From a virus, in the IMG/VR virus record IMGVR_UViG_3300046796_000243, positions 1 through 64,000 of that record: a stretch of 64,000 bases of DNA; one strand, given 5' to 3'. The number at the start of each line of letters is the position of its first letter. The stretch's first letter is position 1. The notes under the pieces are model-generated. The model searched no databases and was not told the origin of the DNA. It saw nothing but the letters and a program-made list of their open reading frames with translations. A program made the position numbers and the translations under genes. This document shows, in pieces, positions 5,986-11,941 of this stretch.

Positions 5986-6162
5986 CACCCCGCCGCCTAC
6001 CCTGCCCAGACGTGCCCCCGCGCGCGCGTACCCCTTCTTGCATATGCAAATACCTTGGGGCTAAAAAAGGGAAAAGGTAATAAGATACCTAAAACCTAAC
6101 CTGGACACCCCTGTCCAAGTATGATAATGGGTCTGGCCAGTAATGTGTGTAGGGTTTAACTT

Positions 6163-6639
6163 ATGCGAGAACATTGGAAGCGGGTTGTTGGATATGAGTA
6201 CCTTTACGCTGTGTCAACCTTCGGCCAGGTCTTCTCATTCCGGGCCAACAGGGTATTAAAACCCTGGTGGAAGCACCGGTCAAAATCTCCTTCACACCAG
6301 TACCTGGCGGTTGAACTCTGGGTTAATGGGAAGGTAAAACAGGTTTATATTCATACGATTGTACTGACAGCGTTTCGTGGCCCCCGCCCCCCTTCTGGAC
6401 AGAGCCGGCACCTGGACGGAGATCGAGCAAACAATCGCCTCGATAACCTTAAATGGGGCACCTACCTGGAAAACCGTGCCGACAAGATCAAGCACGGCAA
6501 GGCGCATAAGTTGACAGTCGAGCAGATCAACCGCATCCGTACTTCAAGTAAGTCCCTGCGGGCCATGGCCGCGGAGATCGGCTGTTCCAAGTCGAACGTG
6601 TGGTTTATCAGGCGCTACAGTACCTGGGCGGATATTTGA
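6163..6639 (+). CDS. NUMOD4/HNH homing endonuclease (158 aa)
   Basis: The N-terminus (WKRVVGYEYLYAVSTFGQVFS) matches the NUMOD4 module. The HNH core is visible as HTIVLTAFRG, then SRHLDGDRANNRLDNLKWG around residues 82-100. A C-terminal helix-turn-helix (IRTSSKSLRAMAAEIGCSKS) probably adds DNA specificity. It is a typical free-standing mobile endonuclease of phages. AGGG lies upstream of the ATG, and a terminator follows at 6726. It may have landed in a minus-strand gene, given the remnant noted at 6608-6706. Confidence 0.9.
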   Translation: MREHWKRVVGYEYLYAVSTFGQVFSFRANRVLKPWWKHRSKSPSHQYLAVELWVNGKVKQVYIHTIVLTAFRGPRPPSGQSRHLDGDRANNRLDNLKWGTYLENRADKIKHGKAHKLTVEQINRIRTSSKSLRAMAAEIGCSKSNVWFIRRYSTWADI

Positions 6640-6725
6640 CTTTTCGCCCCCTGCAGGTCAAGGATGCCGCTCTTGTCGACATTGTCCTTACGGATGGCGT
6701 CTTCATTGCTAGGGTTTCCAACTTG

Positions 6726-6770
6726 AGGCCGGCCGGGTAGTCTCCACTCCCCGCCGGCCTTTTTTCTTTT
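6726..6770 (+). terminator. Rho-independent terminator
   Basis: AGGCCGGC (6726-6733) pairs with GCCGGCCT (6753-6760), closing a 19-base loop, followed directly by TTTTTCTTTT. It ends rightward transcription after the HNH gene but lies only 17 bases before the next start, so it could act as an attenuator for the regulator gene. Confidence 0.75.
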
Positions 6771-6786
6771 CGCCGCGGCCTACCTG

Positions 6787-7314
6787 ATGTATGGCTGGCT
6801 GATGGCTGGCCTACTACCCATGGAATTGGTTGCGGTACGCCTCGCCGACGAGGGGGTGCCGTTACGGGCTATCGCCAGGGCCACCCACATTCCCTCCGCG
6901 GAGCTTCGCGATCGGTTCCGGGACGCTAAGGAAGAGGGCCAGCTGGTCGACCTCCCCAAGGAGGACTGGCCACCGGGCTTCCCCAGGGACCAGCGGGCAC
7001 TGCAGCTCTCAAGGATGGTGACCCAGAATCCCGAAGCCATGACGCTGGCCCTGCACCAGCTGTTCCAGCTGACGCCGACCGAAATCGGCCTGATCATGTT
7101 GCTGCTGCAGCATACGACCGTTCCAAAGGAACGGTTCAACATGGTCCATCGAACGATAGATGTGCACATGTGCCGGATCCGGCACCGCCTGGAGCCGTTC
7201 GGCATTGCCATCACCACCCTTTGGGGTCATGGTTACCAGATAGACGCCGATTCAAGGCGCCGGATCATGGACCTGATACTCAAGGCAGTGGAGCAAGGCG
7301 ATGAAAACCCTTAA
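6787..7314 (+). CDS. Orphan PhoB/OmpR-type winged-helix regulator (175 aa)
   Basis: The C-terminal domain (about residues 90-153) has the order LTPTEIGLIMLLL, then ERF, then IDVHMCRIRHRLEPFGI, then TTLWGHGYQID. This is the effector domain of OmpR/PhoB response regulators. No receiver domain is present. The N-terminal part (PLRAIARATHIPSAELRDRF) looks like a second helix-turn-helix. It probably binds DNA at the control region or at host promoters without phosphorylation control. The start is uncertain (ATG at 6787, 6802 or 6817) because no clear ribosome site is visible. Confidence 0.75.
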   Translation: MYGWLMAGLLPMELVAVRLADEGVPLRAIARATHIPSAELRDRFRDAKEEGQLVDLPKEDWPPGFPRDQRALQLSRMVTQNPEAMTLALHQLFQLTPTEIGLIMLLLQHTTVPKERFNMVHRTIDVHMCRIRHRLEPFGIAITTLWGHGYQIDADSRRRIMDLILKAVEQGDENP

Positions 7315-7471
7315 AGAGAAGCTCGAAGCGCAGTGGAACAAGCCTGGCGTGGCGTTCTCTTTGCGACCGGCGTGCTGGACCTTCGAGAGCGGCCGGCTAG
7401 TGCCCGATGATGTGCCGAACGTCCCTGACGAGGACGACAGTGGTCCATTTTACCCCAGACCAGCCCGCTAG
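7301..7471 (+). CDS. Small protein after the regulator (56 aa)
   Basis: MKTLKEKLEAQWNKPG begins a protein that ends in an acidic, proline-rich tail. GGAG lies seven bases before the ATG, inside the end of the regulator gene, so the two are coupled. Its last 75 bases overlap the end of the convergent minus-strand gene. Function unknown; the overlap leaves some doubt. Confidence 0.5.
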   Translation: MKTLKEKLEAQWNKPGVAFSLRPACWTFESGRLVPDDVPNVPDEDDSGPFYPRPAR

Positions 7472-7804
7472 TCCCAGTCCCGCGATCCGCTTGATGTCGG
7501 AGAACCACGGCTCTTCCTTCCAGCGAAGGGGGGAGTTGGGGTCGACCACGAAGCACACCCATACCCCATCGTCGCCAACCCTGTGGTCGACGACGATCCG
7601 TGCCGTCTTCGGAAACCAGTGGTCCTCGAAATGCTCGTCCTTGAGCCACTGGCAGCTGAAGTCGCGGCAGCGTTGCGGCCGATCGGCATAGATCCCGCAC
7701 CCCTTGCTCTTCAGGCAATGCGGACACCAGGCATGGTCTTCCTTGATCTCGGGAACGCCCATTACCCGGCAGCAGAGCGTGCAAGTTCCACATTCTCTAG
7801 GCAT
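7397..7804 (-). CDS. YkgJ-like zinc/iron-chelating cysteine-cluster protein (135 aa)
   Basis: N-terminal CGTCTLCC (C5, C8, C11, C12), then CPHC (27-30), CGIYADRP and CRDFSC (46-51) reproduce the cysteine pattern of the YkgJ family of putative Zn- or Fe-S-binding proteins. The C-terminal half (WFPKTARIVVDHR...) is of unknown role. The start at MPRECG removes an arginine-rich extension and overlaps the upstream gene by 43 bases. It ends the terminase-containing transcript. Biochemical function of the family is poorly known. Confidence 0.75.
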   Translation of the reverse strand: MPRECGTCTLCCRVMGVPEIKEDHAWCPHCLKSKGCGIYADRPQRCRDFSCQWLKDEHFEDHWFPKTARIVVDHRVGDDGVWVCFVVDPNSPLRWKEEPWFSDIKRIAGLGLAGWSGVKWTTVVLVRDVRHIIGH

Positions 7805-7968
7805 TCGCACCGCTCGATGTCGGGGACTTTCTCGCACCCCAGCATGGTGCAAATTGGCATGCCGGCAACCCGCCACTCCTGTACTTTAGGACAATCCGGC
7901 CGGTGCAGAACCATGGTGTCGTTGAATGGCCCGGCGGTGATCGAGAAGTCATACTCATGTGACATCAT
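7762..7968 (-). CDS. Small cysteine-containing protein (68 aa)
   Basis: MMSHEYDFSITAGPFND leads into a region with CP, CTMLGC and CEC motifs (five cysteines), suggesting a metal-stabilised fold. Two in-frame ATGs overlap; GGGAG lies four to seven bases before them. It overlaps both neighbours, in a run of tiny cysteine-rich genes. Confidence 0.65.
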   Translation of the reverse strand: MMSHEYDFSITAGPFNDTMVLHRPDCPKVQEWRVAGMPICTMLGCEKVPDIERCECLENVELARSAAG

Positions 7969-8128
7969 CACACTCCCTCGCCCATAACACCCCGTCCCGC
8001 CACTCGTAGTCCCAGCCATCCATGGTCGGACCAGGGCAGGGGCACTCGGTGTAGTCCTCGCCGCACAGCGAGCAGCAATCGTCCTCGCCGACGTCGGCGG
8101 CGTAGGACACCTGCATCCACTTGGTCAT
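7955..8128 (-). CDS. Small acidic cysteine-rich protein (57 aa)
   Basis: Contains DDCCSLCGEDYTECPCPGP, five cysteines in about fifteen residues, typical of a compact metal site. It starts at MTKWMQ, where the ATG overlaps the upstream TGA. No family recognised. Confidence 0.65.
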   Translation of the reverse strand: MTKWMQVSYAADVGEDDCCSLCGEDYTECPCPGPTMDGWDYEWRDGVLWARECDDVT

Positions 8129-8352
8129 TTGCCGCGCTGAGAATTTGTCGTCGCCGCCTTGACCGCCCACATCGCGGCTTCCTCATAGGCGGTCTGGGCC
8201 AGGCTCGCGAGCCTGGGGTCCAAGGGTTTCAAGTCTTCACAGAGATCAATCAGATCGGCGGTGTACCGCTTGATCTTGTCGACCATGTTGTCTTTTGACG
8301 GGTTGAAGCTCTCGCGCACCCGGTTCGCGCCTACGCTCATGCCTTCGCTCAT
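8125..8352 (-). CDS. Small helical protein (75 aa)
   Basis: No cysteines, unlike its neighbours. Helical, with a DKIKRYTADLIDLCEDL segment and an AYEEAAMWAVKAA helix near the end. ATGA couplings occur at both ends. Function unknown. Confidence 0.7.
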   Translation of the reverse strand: MSEGMSVGANRVRESFNPSKDNMVDKIKRYTADLIDLCEDLKPLDPRLASLAQTAYEEAAMWAVKAATTNSQRGK

Positions 8353-8528
8353 GGTCCATACCTCATGCTGTGTTCAAACGCTGATAGTCCGCAGACGCTG
8401 CATACCATGGTGCCGCCCCGGCCGTCCTCGAACTCCTGCCAGCCGGCCCAGACGTGCGGCTTGCCATCCCGGCACGCTTCTTCGTCGGCGCGGGCGTGGA
8501 AGGTGAATTCCGGTTTGTCTTCGCTCAT
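8349..8528 (-). CDS. Small zinc-ribbon-like protein (59 aa)
   Basis: MSEDKPEFTFHARADEEAC is followed by WAGWQEFEDGRGG and CSVCG near residues 43-47, the pattern of half a zinc ribbon. It is coupled to the flanking genes by four-base and one-base overlaps. Function unknown. Confidence 0.65.
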   Translation of the reverse strand: MSEDKPEFTFHARADEEACRDGKPHVWAGWQEFEDGRGGTMVCSVCGLSAFEHSMRYGP

Positions 8529-8743
8529 TATGCGTGCCCTGCCTGATTACATGTCACCGTGAACTGGTACGGTCCCCACTCCTCGTAATTCCAACTCGCG
8601 CTGCTGATGTACTCGCAGCACTCGATGCACCAGTAGAGATCCCGCGGCTCCTCGCTACCATGCTGGGACCAGCAGCAGTGCAATGGCGGGCCGTACAGCA
8701 GCGTGCCGTTACATTCGCTACACCGGTTGGGATCTGTGCCCAT
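8528..8743 (-). CDS. Cysteine-rich zinc-ribbon-like protein (71 aa)
   Basis: Cysteines occur as CSEC (8-11), HCC (22-24), CIECC (39-43) and a late C66, enough for two metal sites. Tryptophan-rich. The ATG overlaps the terminase stop as TGATG, so it is translated right after large terminase. No family recognised. Confidence 0.7.
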   Translation of the reverse strand: MGTDPNRCSECNGTLLYGPPLHCCWSQHGSEEPRDLYWCIECCEYISSASWNYEEWGPYQFTVTCNQAGHA

Positions 8744-10200
8744 CACGTCCACCCCATCGGTGTGATCTGTGCCGACGGCGCCCGCCGTGGCCGTGGCGTC
8801 AGTCTTCTGGCGAACTCGGTCATTAATCCCCCATGCACTACCAGCGCCATGTATTGCAGGCAGTCGGCGACATGGCTGAAGCCTTCGCGGTCGAACTTCT
8901 CGGGCACCGTGCGCAGGCCGCCGTCCTTGTGCTTCTTGTAGCGGTAGCCGCCGCTCATCGCCCGCACCAGCCAGGGGCAATTGGTGCCGTTGATCATGAG
9001 CGTTGGCCCGCCGTTGGTCTGGCGGCCCAGCAGGGCTTCGACCGCCCGGAGTCTGGGGTTGATGTCGTTGGTCGGTGCCGGGAACGCCGGGAAGCCCATT
9101 CGCTTCATGGCGTCGAAGCAGCTCTCTTCGCCCACCGTGCCCCGGTTGACACCGCTGGGATCTCCCACCACGATCACCTTGCTCATGATGTACTTTTCCA
9201 TGAACAGCTTGGGCCTCAAATTCTCCTCGACGTGCTTCTCCAGCCCCATATTCGCCGCGGCAACCTCCTGATGGATGATCAGACGCCCCATGTGGTCGAC
9301 CTGGCCGATCAGCGACCATGGGTTGCGGCCGAAATCCTGCCCTATAATCAGTGGGTAACCGGGGATAATCAGCGTCTCTGGGACTACATGAAACGATGGT
9401 TTGAATGTCGAGCGGAAGACGGCCTCGCCGGACGGGTCGTCGCCATATTGCGCGTAGACGTACCGCTTCACCCAGGGGTGGTCGGATCCGTACATCGACA
9501 GGAACTGCTCGTAGTACTTTCTACCCTGCGCCCGACGAAGTGGGTGATCAAAGGGAAGCGCCCGCGTCTCTTCGGTCTGCAGAAGGTAATTCAGGTTCTC
9601 GGCGCGAACGTCCATGCCCGACGGCTGGACGAATATCTGCCAGTTGGGCCGGGGTTCAGTCATGAACTTGTGCCAGTCGCTGAGTTCGACTGGCATGTTC
9701 GTGTCTGCAATTATCCCGTGCCAGGTGGGGACGCCGCGGTTGCCGCTGGGGTACCGGCCTATACGCCCGCTTATCGGCGCAAGCACATCGAAATTCATTT
9801 CAATCGCTTCCGAAAGCCATGCACCAGTCAGCTGCATCGAAAGCAGCCGTGCCTGGTCCTCGGAGTTCTCAAGCGGGATAAAGACTAACTCCGATTTGAC
9901 ATCGGAGAAGTCGAGGTAATAACAGTTCTCCGACACCCGCCACTCACCCAGGCCCTCGAACCATGATTGGGCGTCTTTCAATACGGTATCTTTCAATTGT
10001 TTCAACGTCTGCCGGACCACGGCCCATCGTGTATACCGATAGCCATCCGGTGCTTTTGCTTGAGCCATCGAGCGACGAAGTATTTCGATTAGACACGCAG
10101 TGGTTTTACCCGAACCAACTGGACCGGCCGCCACCCGGCCAAACGCCTCACTCTTCATGAACGAGGCCATCGTCGGCGGTGCGGTATAATTTACGGGCAT
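8743..10200 (-). CDS. Terminase large subunit (485 aa)
   Basis: Packaging motor and nuclease. The Walker A motif is GPVGSGKTT (26-34), with a likely catalytic acid in GAWLSEA (E131). The RNase H-like nuclease acids are probably D289 (IIGQDFGRN), D347 (VVGDPSG) and D446 (HVADCLQ). The length suits the family. The start is the ATG with AGGA eight bases upstream, overlapping the methyltransferase gene by ten bases; the longer frame is antisense-like. Unusually, two sugar genes separate it from small terminase, and the packaging genes oppose the portal. Confidence 0.93.
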   Translation of the reverse strand: MPVNYTAPPTMASFMKSEAFGRVAAGPVGSGKTTACLIEILRRSMAQAKAPDGYRYTRWAVVRQTLKQLKDTVLKDAQSWFEGLGEWRVSENCYYLDFSDVKSELVFIPLENSEDQARLLSMQLTGAWLSEAIEMNFDVLAPISGRIGRYPSGNRGVPTWHGIIADTNMPVELSDWHKFMTEPRPNWQIFVQPSGMDVRAENLNYLLQTEETRALPFDHPLRRAQGRKYYEQFLSMYGSDHPWVKRYVYAQYGDDPSGEAVFRSTFKPSFHVVPETLIIPGYPLIIGQDFGRNPWSLIGQVDHMGRLIIHQEVAAANMGLEKHVEENLRPKLFMEKYIMSKVIVVGDPSGVNRGTVGEESCFDAMKRMGFPAFPAPTNDINPRLRAVEALLGRQTNGGPTLMINGTNCPWLVRAMSGGYRYKKHKDGGLRTVPEKFDREGFSHVADCLQYMALVVHGGLMTEFARRLTPRPRRAPSAQITPMGWT

Positions 10201-10781
10201 AGATGTCGTCCTGTCAGCAACACTTCCCCACCCCGGCAGCCGCACTCGCAGTGCGCCCCGCCCAGCCCGATGCCGACCGGCTCCGCGGTCCATACCCCCC
10301 AGTTGATATGATCGAGCACGCTTGCCGGCTTGCAGTCCTCGAAGATGTCCTCGATGACGTAGAGGCCATCTGATTTCAGGTGCTGCTTCAGATGGTTGGC
10401 GCTGTAGATCTGGTGTTCGGTGACGTGGCTGCCGTCGTCGACGATCAGGTCGAACGGTCCCGGCAGCCGGTTCAGCTCGAAGCCATCGACCTGGTTGACC
10501 TGCAGGCACACGATGCGGCTGCCTTCCTTGTTGAACAGGGTGTCGCGGTTGATATCGATACCGACGATGGCGGCGTTGGGGAAGTATTCCTCCCACATCC
10601 GCAACGACGCGCCGTGGTCGATGCCGATCTCCAGCACGTTGCGGACGTCTTCGCGGCGGCCCCCCAGCAGCGCGTGGTAGGTCGCCGTGTAATTGTGGCA
10701 GGTGCCCCTGGCGGTGTGCCAGCCACCCTTGTCGGTGCCGTACTTGCGGGCCAGCTCGCACAGCGGGGTCATTGTGGGCAA
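10191..10781 (-). CDS. Sugar O-methyltransferase, MycE/TylE-like (196 aa)
   Basis: Class I SAM-dependent methyltransferase. An opening KYGTDKGG motif is followed by VLEIGIDHGASLRMW (SAM-binding loop, about 49-63), then IVGIDI and LIVDDGSH (113-119). This order resembles macrocin/demethylmacrocin O-methyltransferases, which methylate deoxysugars (family from memory). The TTG start has GGAGG five bases upstream; an ATG at 10772 overlapping the epimerase stop is the alternative. With the epimerase it forms a sugar pair inside the packaging operon. Confidence 0.8.
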   Translation of the reverse strand: MPTMTPLCELARKYGTDKGGWHTARGTCHNYTATYHALLGGRREDVRNVLEIGIDHGASLRMWEEYFPNAAIVGIDINRDTLFNKEGSRIVCLQVNQVDGFELNRLPGPFDLIVDDGSHVTEHQIYSANHLKQHLKSDGLYVIEDIFEDCKPASVLDHINWGVWTAEPVGIGLGGAHCECGCRGGEVLLTGRHLCP

Positions 10782-11431
10782 ATCTGCCTCCCGTCGAGGA
10801 TGTCGTTCAACGCGCGTGGCACCCGCTTGTAGGGCTTGCCGGGGAAGTGATTATTGACAATCCCCATCACGGTCAGGTCTTCGCCGTGCAGGATCGTGCA
10901 TGACCCCTTCGGGCTGCTGGGGGCCTCGATCAGGGCGGCCAAAGCATCCTCGACCGGCGCGTAGGTGCGGACCTGGTCGCCCATCCCGGCAATCTCCATG
11001 ACGTCCGCTGCCTCGAACTTCTGGAACACGCCGTGGCCGCCGGGGCCGTAGATGTTGCACAGCCGCACCATCCGCGCGCCATACAGCTTGCACAGATGCT
11101 CGCAAGTGATTTTCGAGATGGCGTAGGGCGTGGTCGGGTAGTTGACCGCGCTGGAGGAGGCAAACACGACGTTTTCGTCGAACTGCTCCAGCACGTTCAG
11201 GGTACCCATCACGTTGGTTTCCATCATGGCGCTGATGTTGCCGGACCGTGCGTCGGTCAGCGCCGCCAGGTGGAAGCACCAGTCGGCTTCGGGCAGCCGG
11301 TCACGCTCCCTGATGTCCTGGCCGTTCTTGAGGTCGTAGCCGATCACCTTCACCCCGCCCAGCCGTCGGAAGGCATTGACCAAGTGATAGCCGATGAAAC
11401 CGCAATGGCCGGTGATCAGGACGGTGTTCAT
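10769..11431 (-). CDS. Short NAD-dependent nucleotide-sugar epimerase/dehydratase (220 aa)
   Basis: Extended-SDR fold. ITGHCGFIG (6-14) is the nucleotide-binding loop, with ASSSAVNYPT around the catalytic Ser (91-100) and YAISK (103-107) giving the YxxxK pair. At 220 residues it is about 100 shorter than typical GalE/RmlB enzymes, losing much of the C-terminal substrate domain, so it may be a minimal enzyme or depend on a partner. It is coupled to small terminase (ATGA) and to the methyltransferase. Likely role: making an unusual sugar donor. Confidence 0.85.
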   Translation of the reverse strand: MNTVLITGHCGFIGYHLVNAFRRLGGVKVIGYDLKNGQDIRERDRLPEADWCFHLAALTDARSGNISAMMETNVMGTLNVLEQFDENVVFASSSAVNYPTTPYAISKITCEHLCKLYGARMVRLCNIYGPGGHGVFQKFEAADVMEIAGMGDQVRTYAPVEDALAALIEAPSSPKGSCTILHGEDLTVMGIVNNHFPGKPYKRVPRALNDILDGRQICPQ

Positions 11432-11901
11432 TTGTTCACCGTGATCAGCTTGGAGGGGTCGATGTCGTTGGGGTCGATCGCGATGCTCTTGTTGTAGGTC
11501 TCGACGTCGGCGCCCAAATTGATGGTGATGACGAAGCGGTCGGAAGCGGAGGCGGGGCTGATCTTGACCTCGCCCAGCCCGGCCAGCTTGGCGACGAACT
11601 TGGCGGCCTCGGTGGCGTTCGACAGGCTCTCATTGGCGTCCATGGCGCGGTTGACCATGACGGGGAGGATCAGCTCGGAGCCGGCGGCGGCCTGCAGGCG
11701 CACCCGGTCGGCGGCCGACTCGGTCGCGTTCCACGCCAGCGCGTACTGCTCCTTGGCGCGCTTGAAGAACTCATGCTTGGAGATTTCGTAGAAGTCCTCT
11801 TCGGAGATGCCATAATCGGCGAACACCACTTTGTAGGGCCGGATGTTGATGGCCATCTCGCGCGCCAGGCCGGCCATCGCCGTCTCGTTCAGGTCTGCCA
11901 T
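11428..11901 (-). CDS. Terminase small subunit (putative, 157 aa)
   Basis: Helical N-terminal half with an HTH-like segment (FADYGISEEDFYEISKHEFF), then a central helical oligomerisation region and a beta C-terminal part (DRFVITINLGADVE). The length and position at the head of the operon containing large terminase suit small terminase, which recognises phage DNA. Identification rests on architecture and context. AAGGAA lies upstream, overlapping the divergent promoter motif. Confidence 0.7.
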   Translation of the reverse strand: MADLNETAMAGLAREMAINIRPYKVVFADYGISEEDFYEISKHEFFKRAKEQYALAWNATESAADRVRLQAAAGSELILPVMVNRAMDANESLSNATEAAKFVAKLAGLGEVKISPASASDRFVITINLGADVETYNKSIAIDPNDIDPSKLITVNK

Positions 11902-11920
11902 CTTAAGATTTCCTTAGTAA
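11902..11920 (+). promoter_or_regulatory. Phage promoter-like motif before the portal unit
   Basis: CTTAAGATTTCCTTAGTAA, 22 bases before the portal ATG. It matches the motifs at 18979, 22086 and 40006 at the CTTAA and TTCCTTA blocks. It occupies the 40-base divergent gap with small terminase. Confidence 0.65.
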
Positions 11921-11941
11921 ATTGCAGCTAACCATATTTTC

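Larger units (their letters stand above)
5115..6162. other. Gene-free control region (putative early regulatory region / origin)
   Basis: About 1 kb without a convincing gene between the leftward early operon and the rightward HNH gene. The left half (to about 5700) is AT-rich and holds GGCC-N5-GGCC palindromes, two TGTGA-N5-TCACA sites, AGTGA repeats, a sigma70-like promoter and a minus-strand copy of the late motif. The right half (5730-6035) is GC-rich with stacked palindromes and CGCG low-complexity DNA. The open frames here are low-complexity and were not called as genes. Confidence 0.7.

Noticed and set aside
5728-6099. Overlapping open frames in the GC-rich control region
   Set aside because: They are low-complexity translations of palindromic and CGCG repeats without a domain; no coding signal.
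6608-6706. 32-codon minus-strand frame with CTAGCAATG leader
   Set aside because: It overlaps the end of the HNH gene and has no recognisable product; kept as a possible remnant in the findings rather than as a gene.
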